Positions 11,727-22,800 of a stretch of DNA of 64,000 nt are shown piece after piece. The stretch covers positions 21,990,040 to 22,054,039 of the forward strand of contig NC_133225.1 of NCBI RefSeq assembly GCF_040436345.1, in the 5' to 3' direction. The translations under genes were made by a program, and so were the position numbers. This DNA comes from Pagrus major (Eukaryota > Chordata > Actinopteri > Spariformes > Sparidae). Within the stretch, counting starts at the first letter, position 1; the number at the start of each line of letters is the position of its first letter. The notes below the pieces were generated by a model. That model had not been told where the DNA came from. It searched no databases and saw only the letters and a program-made list of their open reading frames with translations.

Positions 11727-13896
11727 TGAGATGAAAAATTGTTGGTGTGGTTTGGATTATAGAGGAGAAAATTAACATGTTGTGATGGCTTTTGATTCGA
11801 TTGAAGGATTTGTGTAATTCTTACTGCCATGAGTCCAGAGAGGATTTAGCTGCTTTGATGATTATGTCTCTAATATTTTTAGATTTCGTATGAAAGGAGA
11901 AGTTCACCTAAAAATGTAAATTCACTCATTATCTACTCACCCCTATGGTGATAGAAAGTTGGGAGTCAACAAAACATTTCTGGAGCTTCACAGCAAAACA
12001 GCGGTGCAGCCTTCTCCTAAACAACTGAAGTAGATGGGGACGTGTTTTAAAACGTAAAATAACAATCAAAAAACAAAAAAACACGCACATAAAATGGCTC
12101 CATACAGCTCATCTGGCGTAAATACAGCTAAAAGGGTGCAAATAACGTCTTTTCTTATTAATTTGGGATCTCTAGGCTTCCAGAGACTTGGATTATGGAT
12201 CCTTTATGGGTTTTTTAGTGCACTTATCCAAATCTACTTCAGTTGTTCAGGAGAATGCTGCAACACTGTTTTGCTGTGAAGCTCCAGAAATGTTTTGTGA
12301 AGTCCTAAACCTCCCCTGACTTTCCAGCAGCATGAGGGTGAGTAGATAATGACTGAATTTTCATATTTTTCGTGAACTTTTCCTTTAAGGCCACTGAATT
12401 TTTCTGATTTTGAATTACGTGGAAGGTATGGATTAACATCAAAACTGCTGCAAGCGCTGGCATTGTTTTAGCTAATTTCCTGTCTGTTTTGCAATTAGCA
12501 CTCCGCTCCCTCGTCTCTATGTCGCCACACTTTCACAACTTTCTTTTTCTTTTCTTTATTTGAGGCAGCTCTCTTTGTCTCTTGTCAATTGGAGCTTACA
12601 CTTTTCCGCCATTACCGGTAAACAGGAGGATCCTGCTCTCTGCCTTTTCCCCCGAGCAGACAGGCGTCTCCTTAGGGAGTTCTCTATCCTGATGGGATAA
12701 CGTGGGCAGGGTTTCTCTTGCACTGCAAAGCGAGGAGAGACATGAGTTACTGACCAAACACTCTATAACAGTGACTACTGTTGGAATATAAAGCTATTTA
12801 TCACTTATTTTAATAAGAAAATAACGCTTACAGCAGCTTTAAGGAGCCTAAGTGGAGAGTAAAAAATGGGAATCTATGATGCAGGTCTTTGGTTTCAGTT
12901 CTAAATGAATGCAGGAGTGTAAAATGTATTTTTAAAAGCACTGAAACGACAGCAGCAGTGAGCCTAGCTAAACACCTTGCAGTAAGTGATAATTGTGTAA
13001 CCACCACCACAAACAATAACAAAAAGATACATTAGAGAGAGAAGAAACAGCTGCTTATTAAAAACCACACAAGTTTAATTTCAAATGTGTTCTCTATTTC
13101 CTTTATTTGTAATCAAATATTTGTGTTACTATTCAAAAAATCTAGAAGATTAGCCGATATTTACTGTCATTGTAAACTGGAAAATACTGTGGTGCGATCC
13201 AAAACAAAACAGATTCTCTGTTCTTTTCATGAAAAAATTCCAGTTGAAATCATAAAATAATATCAATAAAGATGTCAGCAATTGTTACTAATCATATTTG
13301 ATTTAGTATGTTCTGTTCTTTCAGTTTCACCTAATACTTGAAATGACTTTTTCTCTCTTTATTTGGTTTATGCTTCTTCGATATCAAATTAACTCCAGTT
13401 TTCTCTTTTCAAAAAAGTTTCCTCCAGGTTTACACGTTCGTTGCACATGCACAATAAAAAAAAGAAGACTAATATTGTGTCCTTCTGTTTTGCTTCTTTC
13501 TGCTTTTCTGAACTTGTTGCTTTTTTCAACAGAAGAGAAAAAATGTATAGACATGAGTTGCCAGAAAGACATGAGAAAAAGATAACACTGCTTCTCTGGA
13601 AATGTCGTCACATTGCCCCAGATGCATGTCATTGTACATTATCAAATACAAAACGAAAAACCTGACCTTTCAAGAAGAAATGAAACAAACTGGCTGGCAG
13701 CATGTGTCTCTACTGCTGATCTCACGTTGGGTCGCTGTCAGTCACCTCATTGCCCACACTGAATTACTGAGCATTTCCTCATTTGCAGTAAGTTTACTGT
13801 CATGTAGCTTCCTCTACAGTAGCATCAGCCTGGATACTGACTCACTGCTGGACATGGAGTACTTTATCCACCATTAAAACATCACTAAAGGCAAAT
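11727..13896. other. Dab-like 3' UTR and the gap to the FYB/PRAM1-like gene
   Basis: The 3' UTR of the Dab-like gene begins here. Its poly(A) site is not certain: an AATAAA at about 13265 is the nearest good match, but a foldback element intervenes. The right end (about 13600-13896) should contain the 5' UTR exon of the next gene. No conserved protein-coding exon was recognised. Confidence 0.4.
11893..12386. mobile_element. Foldback (long inverted repeat) MITE
   Basis: The left arm (about 11893-12000) reads 'aaaggagaagttcacc', then 'tcattatctactcaccc', then 'aacatttctggagcttcacagcaaaacag'. The right arm (about 12268-12386) carries the reverse complements of all three in the reverse order. 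The centre is unrelated and has no conserved ORF. It lies in the 3' flank of the Dab-like gene. Confidence 0.8.
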
Positions 13897-16800
13897 ATGG
13901 TAAGAAACAGTTTGTTTTATTTACATAATATGAATCCACCGCTCCTTTCACATTTCTCTTCATGTGTTTAGTTCAGTTTGATTTCCTCTTGACCATCAAG
14001 GCATCTATGAATAACCTGCCTGTTGTAGAAGGGCCATCGAGAGATTTTATTATTTCACTGTGGCTAAAACCTCAGTTTCCTTCTGTTGTGTAACAACATA
14101 CTCTCCTTCTTTTAACATTTAACCTCGATTTGATGTTACGAAATAGCAGATCCCCTGTGTTTAGATTCAGTTAAATATTGATGTGTTGAGCTGCAGTCGT
14201 TCCCTCCAGTTGTTACACATTTCTTAGAGTAAAGGGGGAAGTTTGGAAACAGAAAATAAATGTTCCTGCTGCTGATGATGAAAGAGAGCTTTATTACACA
14301 CAGCTAGCTCTGGTTAATGATTCACAGGATAATCACTAATGTGGTACTTTTACATTTCTATCTTCCTTATCCTACCATACACATATTAATTGTATTTTCA
14401 CAGTTTTTTTACATGGAAAAGAGATAATGATAGTTGAAATTTAGTTGCAAATGTTAAGGATCCTCCAGGTGTTCCCCGAGCTAGTTAGCACAAAGACCTT
14501 AAATCATCTTGACCGCAAAACTCAGCTGAAACGAGGCTTTAATTATTGTTATTTCATGAGCTTAATTACAATAAAATGCAATGACAGAATTTAATAAATT
14601 GATTAGCTACATCAAATGTCTGTTGTTTGTAGCAGAGACTGGCTGTAACAGATGAGTTACAACTTTACAACTTTATTTGCATAGCACCTTTCATGCAGGT
14701 TCGTTCAAAATGCTTCAAACATGACTGACAAACTGATGAGACAGTACAAGTATTTCAAAGAAGGCATCGATAGGGTTCATCAATATCCCAGAAAATTATG
14801 AAAATTATTATTTTTTCACACACCAGAGAAATTGTAAAGAAAAGACCATGTTTAAGTCATATTTTAGTACGCATTCTTCATTGTCTTCTGACCTAACATG
14901 GCGAGACCGAACATCTGCGATGATGTGTCAGTGCCAAAGTAGGCAACACACACATATATAGATACACACTAACACACACACATACACACACACACACACA
15001 CGCTGTGTCTTTTCTCTGCTGCAGCTGCTTGCTGACTGAAAGTGGAGCCCCTCTCTGCGTGTGTGAGTGTGCTTTGTGGTGTAGAGAAAAGTTTTGTCTG
15101 TTTCCTTTGTTCTCTGTAATGAGACAGACGACTGCGAGCAGAGCTTGCAGCTCATTTGTGCAGACGTCTCCATGGTAACAGTCGCAGGATGCTGGCTGAG
15201 GTATAGAGGTGTGTGGTCGTAAGCGCTTCCTGCTCTTCTTCGCAAACTCTGTCACAAGGTGCTCAAAACATATCTTGATGGGATTGTTTTATTTCTGCCA
15301 TGTTTTCTTGTTGAGAACAAGACGAGTTCATCCATAACAGAATTTACTTTTATTTTCCACCAGGTTTGTTAGCTAACCATTGTTTTCTGACCCCGCCTAT
15401 TCAAGTCAACCAATGATATCATATTTTATTTCTCTTTTATTTTAAACTCTTTTTAAACTCTTCTGAGCACTCCCAGAGACACACACAGATGACCCAAACT
15501 CATTGTCGACCCTTATAAAAAAGGAGAAGAAAAAATAAAATAAGAGTATACTTTATTTCATTTTATTTTATTTTCCTCTTCTGACATTCCTACTCTTGCA
15601 CCGCTACTTCTAGTTACTGCCGTGCCAAATTCAATTCCTTCTCCAGAGGATCAATAAAGGCACATCTTATCTTATCTTAAACCTTCTCTGCGTTTAGACC
15701 CCCACATCCTGGGAAAAAAATAATGAAACAATAAGTATAAATTACTGTTAACTCAACTATGTATTTTTGATAATTACATGACGCTGGTACAGTATGTGTG
15801 CTGAAATCTGAGAGAGTCTGTCATTGGTGGCTGACCACCGATTTCGTTGGTTGTACTTAATCAAAAGTTAGAAGAAAAAAGCATCTGTTAATGTAAGCTT
15901 TCCAGTTAAATATCTAAATCTGAATGAGTAAAGACACAGTCAGATTAAATGTTGGCTAATATAGGAAAATGTAATAATTAAATGATGTCATATTATGTGG
16001 GCCTTCTTTCAGGTGGCTAAAATACGTCTAACTGTCGATACCGTTGAGCTGTACAATGCTCTGCTTCTTCGTGGGGTGGCTGTAGCTCAGGAGGTAGAGC
16101 GGGTCGTCTAGTAATCGGAAGGTTGCTGGTTCAAATCCTCAGCTTCAAAATGACAAACAAGATACTGAACCCCAAATTGCTCCTGATGCATGGCAGCCTC
16201 TACCATCAGTGTGTGAATGTGACAAGTGTTGAGCGGTCTGTAGACTGGAAAAGCGCTATAGAGGGTGAGCTGATGGTCATCTACTGCAGGTAATACACTG
16301 ACTAGGGATAAGTACGTCATACAACCCTACATCAAAACACCTGAACTATCACTTTAATGCCTTTAAGATAGTAAGCAAGTACTTCTTACAAGGTGCTTCA
16401 CAGGTGCACATAAAACACAGAACCATAAAAATAACACACAATGAGAAAAAAGCCACAAAGCCTTGGTGGCACTTGCATGTTGTGACCCTAAATGACCAAA
16501 ATGCAAAAGATGCAACAAAGATAACATCCGCATAGCATACAAAGAGAAACCTCTGGAGGCGTAACCACCCTCTAAAAATCTGTCATTAAATCTTCAGTCA
16601 GGAACCCCCTCAGCTTCAAGTAAAATGACCCACTTTTGTTCAGTATGATGGTTGAGTATCAGCACCGGCATTGACCTTATTAGGCACATGTTTTTGTCTG
16701 TGTCACTATAACATATGTTTCAGTTGCTTTTGCTGCTGTGGGCTGCAGGTTTTAGTGCCACAGCAATCTCTGACCTCATGTTACTTCACATAAAAATTAT

Positions 16801-19800
16801 TCCAACTGTAGTGCGGCATCCAGATTTTAAATTTGGCAAAAAAAGAAGAAGGCTGTTTGTGCCGATACATTGTTTTTTCACATGTATTATCTAAGTTATT
16901 ATGAATTTCTCCTTGAAATAGACACCCAAATAAAGGCTTTTAAGACAAAAGAGTGTCTTTGTTTTACCTACTCCATGATAAAACTTGTTTACCAGAAATA
17001 AGATTTAAATGTATCAATAATGATAATCTCTTTATAATGATCACAATCTCTGAGAAGTTTGATTGCTGCCTTCATTATCTCACTGTTCAGGCTGCACAAG
17101 TGGAGGAGACTTCCAAACTACCAGGAAACTGTGTTGTTGCACGGTGCATTCTCACTTTATAAAGATAGCGTAGGGGTTTTGACGCCCGGTGTGTGTGTGC
17201 ATGGGGACCATGCCTTGCTGTGCTGCTAACTTCCTGCTTTAGCACCAGAGCTGCTGCAGTTGAGTTTGTACTCCTGTGTTGTTGTCAGGGGGAAAGCATT
17301 GATGTCAAGGCTCTGAGGGCCAGGTTCAACAACAAGGCCAGCACCTCGGACACCAGCAGCCGAGACAGCGGCTCCCCGAAATCTCCACGACCTGGGTTTG
17401 GGAGGGCGATCCTGCCTGTGATAGACAACGATCTGGCCCATCAGAGACTGTCTCCTACAGTTCCTCCTTCTGCGATGGCTGGCCCTGGCATAATGAGGTT
17501 CCCGAGGGGCGAGCCAATGGCAGCCCCCATCCCCTCCAGACCTGCTGGCTTCCCTCGACCACCTCCAAATCCTGGAGTCAGACCGTCTATCCAGCCAGCA
17601 GACGCCACCAAGGTGAAGCAGACAGGGGAGATGCTACAGAACATAATGCTGAGGCACCAGAGGCCTCCAGGCACCAAACCATCCCCTGTTCCAGCTCCAT
17701 CTCAGGCCCCTGCATTAGCTCACGCCTCCACCCCTCCACCACTCCGACAGCAGCCTCGGCAGAGGAGCGCAGGGGAAGTGACCCCACTGAGGAAGCATCT
17801 GCCCCCTGAAGGACCCCTGCCTTTGAAGCCCAAACGGCCTCCCAATGTCAACCTGGAGCCCTTTAAGAAGTTCAGCAGAGGACCTGCACTCCCTGGCCCA
17901 AGAAAGCGAGACGGTGAGTCTCTTTGGATTAGTCACTCAGACACATGTAATAATGTCGGACTCAACTAATAAATGAAGACAAATCTAGACAATCCTGGGT
18001 CCTTACCAAACTTTTGCTTATAACTCTTTGGCTTAATGTTATTAAAAGGCTCATTTTTCAGCAGACAGTCAAGGTTCATTCTGTTTAAAAATAATTTACC
18101 TGCAAAATAATGACAGTGGCTGCCGCTTGTCAATATGAAAGGACAAACTTGTTCATTCTCTGCCCTGCTAACATTTAGCTTTTTTCACAGAGGACATTTT
18201 TACATGTCACTGAGGAATAATACATCTGTTCATATCATATAGATGTTACTATAGTAAAAAGCCAAAACGATCTAAAATGTTTACAATTGTTTGCCCGTAA
18301 TTTTCAACAGTTGGAAATTGCAGCTTTTGATGGAAAGTTAAACCATTAAATGAATACATTTTCACATCTAAATGTTGATGGCAGAGCATCAAATACTAGA
18401 AAAGAGTGATTACACATTAGAATCTGATTTTTTTAAAAACAGATCTTTAAAATAAATAGGTTTTTTTAAAACAAGTCATTAACCACAGTTTGTCTCTGTG
18501 GTCATTATTAGCAGTAAAGTTTCGGAAAAATGAAACAGAAAATTAAGAAAAACAGAAAAACTTTTGGATATTTGTCTATATATTTTTGGCCTTTTGGAGT
18601 GTGACAGTTTGTTGCTGGTTATCCGTCTCTTTTTGCCTTAAATGTTTTCACATGATATGCCCTTTCTCTCTCTGGTTCTCCCAGCAGGTTCTCCAGGCTC
18701 AGCCGGCAGAATGATGTCTTTACCTGCAGTAAGCAGTCCTCCAAAACCGCCTCAACGACCCAACAAACCCAGCAGCCTGCAGCGCCAAGTCGCCTCTTTG
18801 TGAGTGTGTAACATCACACAAGGGTTTCAGATTTTCTGATTGATAATGAATGAAAAATGTCATTTGAAAAAATGTATAGTTGCTGAATAATGAACAGCCG
18901 TTATGTTTGTTTGTTTATTGCAGGGACTTTGATGATAACCAGGAAACCTACGACGACATTGCCAGCTTCGAGAAGAATGGTAACAATTACAGCTTGTTCA
19001 TTTACTTACATTATTATTATTATCAAACATTTATGTGCCACTTTTTAAAATGGAAAACGTACTTTCACTTCTTTAAATTGTGTGACTTCACAGAGTCCTG
19101 GAGTGACAACAGTTCACAGTGTATGGACGGGGTAAGGACGGAAAACTCAATCTGAAATGTAACTTACTGTAAAGAGAGAATAACACCCATTTTAAGAATT
19201 CAAACCCACGGGGCTCCTCTTGTGGGAGATTATTGGTGAAACTTTAAGTAGACTGATTTTTCATTCAAACTGTTCTTTAGTCGGCTATAATCTGATTTTC
19301 TTGTAATGGGTGGCATTTCCCTGTAATCTGAAAATTCCTGTATGAAAATGTTTTTTGCTTTAAAAGTGCAAATAAAACCTTTTTTCTTGTAGGATGATGA
19401 AGACGTGTATGAGTCTATTGATGAGTGAGTACAAATTTACCTTTATCATTTAATCATTGTGTCTCTGTGTGTAAAGGGCTCTACTGGCTAAAAGTAGAAT
19501 GTGACTGCAGCTGCATGAACCTGAAGCGAATGTGTTTCTATTTTTTCTCTTACTGCTGCTGTTATTTTTGCACCTACTGCAGCTACTAGAGCAAGTATCA
19601 CTACAGCTACTGCTAATACTGAGAGTGTAGGTTTAACACATTTAAGACAGTGTGCTTATATTCCTCCTTAACTGACACCAATGCAACTTTTAGTCACAAC
19701 ATTACGTGCAATGATTGATATTGCTTTATGGTTACAAGTTTTACATATTTCCTGTTAAAGCAGGATATAGTGACAAAACACTGGGCGGACTGTTAAAATG

Positions 19801-22800
19801 TGGGCAGGTTGGAACAAACGGAAAAAAAGAAAAGGTGGTGACGTTTGCAGCATATTGGAGTTGGTAAAACAGTTAACTGTGAAGTGCTTGGGCTGCCAAT
19901 GTATAGTTGAGTTTTATTTAACCATGAATACAGTATGAACTACTTACCAGAGAGTGAAATAATTGGAATACTATGAGAAAAACTAAGGTTGGCTGATGAT
20001 TAAGCCTACTGACTTTGGTAATCCTCTGACTTTTCCTCTCGCACATCAGGAGATTCACATTTGCAGTTTTAAGAATGGAAATTCTTATCCACAAAAAAAA
20101 GCCAATTGTGTATGAATGTATGTAATTCACATGTGAAAGTGTAAACTCATCATGTGGAAATGTTCATTCATATGTGAAAAAATTCAATCACTTCTGAAAA
20201 TGTCCCGTTCAAGTATGATATCATTTTATTTTCTTGTAAATGTATGAACACATGTGGAAATTTTCAGTCATATGTAAAACACTTACAAAAATGTCTAGTT
20301 TACATGTATAACTAGAACGGCACTCAGTACAGTGCATATCTCCGCCAAGGCCCAACTGTCTCCTTTAATTCAATCAAGCCTAATCCAACATCAATTAAAA
20401 CATAATTAAATCAGCAAGATCCAGATTTTAATTTGGAATTATCAAATTGTCTCATTCATAGATACCAGCCACCTTAATATGCATACATTTTTCATCAAAA
20501 TCCATGCATTATTCCCATCATTCCCTGGAAAACACCCCATCTTGCAATGGTTAAGAAAGTGAGTAAAAAATCCTGGATCCATCCCTTTATCTGGATCTGC
20601 TGGAAAAGTTAGTGGGGTCTATTCTGGGCTGAGATCCATCCTCCATCCAACTTTTGTGAAAATCCATTCAGTTGTTTTTGTGTAAACCAACCAACCAACA
20701 GACACAGGCGAAACCATAACCTCCTTGGCAGAGGTAATAATTCCATTCTCTTGAGAGATTGTGATTTACACTTCTGAAATTTCATATTTGACATTTTCTT
20801 AAGTGTCGTCTTAACTTACCCTCTAACCCTTGAAATGATCTGCAGTGGGGACCTTTGGGGATCATCCTGTCCTTGGCACAGGCAAGAGTATCAGTGGCCC
20901 TGTCTTTAATGATCCTCTGAATTGTCCAGTACTTTGGTTAATAGCCAAACTAGTGACATTCTCACTGTGCAGTGCCATTTAGCTCATATTTGTATCTTGA
21001 GATAGCTAACTAATAGGTCAAATGTGGTAAACATTATAACCTCTAAACATCAGAACGTTACTGTATGTTAGAATACTAATTTTAACATTAGGTTAAAGCA
21101 CATGGCAGATGATAAATTCTTAAGAGGCTGATTTGAAGAACTGACAAGTCATTTCTTATTTTAATATTGCATTTATAGAGACCAGGTGGAAATGAACAGG
21201 AAGAATGCTGAGAAGAAAAACAAAAAAGAAGCAAAGAGGCGACAGGAGCAGGAGAAGAAAGATCAGATGGAGCGTCGGAAGAAAGAAAATGAGTTGAAGA
21301 AGAACTTTCAGGTAGGGAACCATGACTTGTTCTCTGAGAAAATGCCCCACCTTACAAAACAGGAAGGCTATTTGCAGATTGGATGTTTAGTAATGCAAGA
21401 ATTTGAAACATAAGTGGGTCAAGCTGAAGAAGTTGTTCCTTCTTTGAAATTCAAAATAGCAACTACATCCTTCTGTCCTTCTGTAGTTGCAAGGGGAGGT
21501 GGAGGTTCTTCATACAGCCAAAGTTCGGCATGACTGGCATGGAGGAGGAAAACTGGACCTCAGTGTACGACAGGGAGAGAGTGTGGAGATCCTCCGAGTG
21601 AAGAATAACCCAGGAGGCAAATGGTTGGCTCGCTCTCTCAACGGAAACTGTGAGTTTCACTATAAATTTCTCAAGGCATGTATGGAAAAAACAGTTCCAG
21701 TCTGGACCTCTCTTTTATGCCATTAAGTTAGACCAGACAGAGTTCAGCATGGATCAGAAGTTCCAGCAAATTCACCCCTTTACCAAACACTGCAGAGAAG
21801 CGGTTGAAGAAGGCTAGACAACTCAAAGTTATTGATCTAAAATATTCTGTTTTTCAAATGTGTAAATTGATAAATATATTAAAAGGAGACAGGTTGGTAG
21901 TCCTGTGTAGCCCACTTTTCGTAAATATCCAGCAGCACAGTTTGAGTGGTAGGCTTAGGGTAATCTTCATACTAACCCACTTGCTTATTTTGATGTATAT
22001 TCTTAATTTGCATTCTCAAAAACTTGAGTGGAAATATCTGAAATTGAAAAATAAATCTGAAATCTTTTATACTTGGCATAGTTGGCATATTTATATGTGG
22101 GAATTCTTCCCAAATATTCCTTGACATTGCAATTATTGTGCTCTGGCAAGCAACATGTGTATGTGAGGTCCTATTTGAGTTTATATCTTTGCACTGAAGA
22201 CATTTTTCTGGTCCTTGCTTCCTCTAACCTTATTATGTGATATACAAAAATATTATCAATCACTCTATGCAGATGATACTCAGCTCTATCTTTGAAATCA
22301 AAAAATCCTGGTGGCCTTATCTCTTTCAACTTGCTGTCTTATCTCATACTTCCGCAGTACTATTAGTAAAATATGCACATAATTGTAGGGGACAAGATGT
22401 CCCAATATTAGCAAGAACTAGACAGGCTGAGGACAATAAAGATGCCTTAAAGTGAAGCAGAGTAACATTTTCTCCACTGAGAAAGTGAGGCTTTGTCAAG
22501 TATTGAGACACTTTTGTAGTTTGTTGGGAGTCACTTTAGTACATGGTTATGTTGGTTCTCCAGTAAGTTAACTGGTCGGCTAATGTTGCATGAAAGCATT
22601 GAACCCCATTTTTATTATACCTTCCACACTGATTAAATGGTAAAACGTAAAACTGTCAACTGGAACTAAGAAACAATTGTTTCATGTGACAATGATGTAA
22701 ATATACTGTATATGTGAATACTTATTGTACACTATTTTTGCCTAGCATACTTATTTGGCTAATGGGGACAAAACTTTAACAACAAAAAAGTACTTTCAAC

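Larger units (their letters stand above)
13900..17288 (+). other. Intron 1 of the FYB/PRAM1-like gene
   Basis: 3.4-kb intron if the ATG-only exon is right (donor GTAAGA at 13900, acceptor CAG ending at 17288). It contains a CA microsatellite, a LINE-tail-like fragment and a tRNA-derived SINE-like copy, all listed separately. No conserved coding exon was recognised. Confidence 0.4.

Noticed and set aside
16081-16150. tRNA gene
   Set aside because: Boxes A and B are present, but the acceptor stem does not pair and a SINE-like body follows.
17193-17288. In-frame extension of the 17289 exon upstream to an ATG at 17193
   Set aside because: The extra 32 codons are hydrophobic, Cys-rich intron-like sequence (CAVLLTSCF, LLCCCQ) ending in a clean CAG acceptor, and have no counterpart in FYB-family N-termini.
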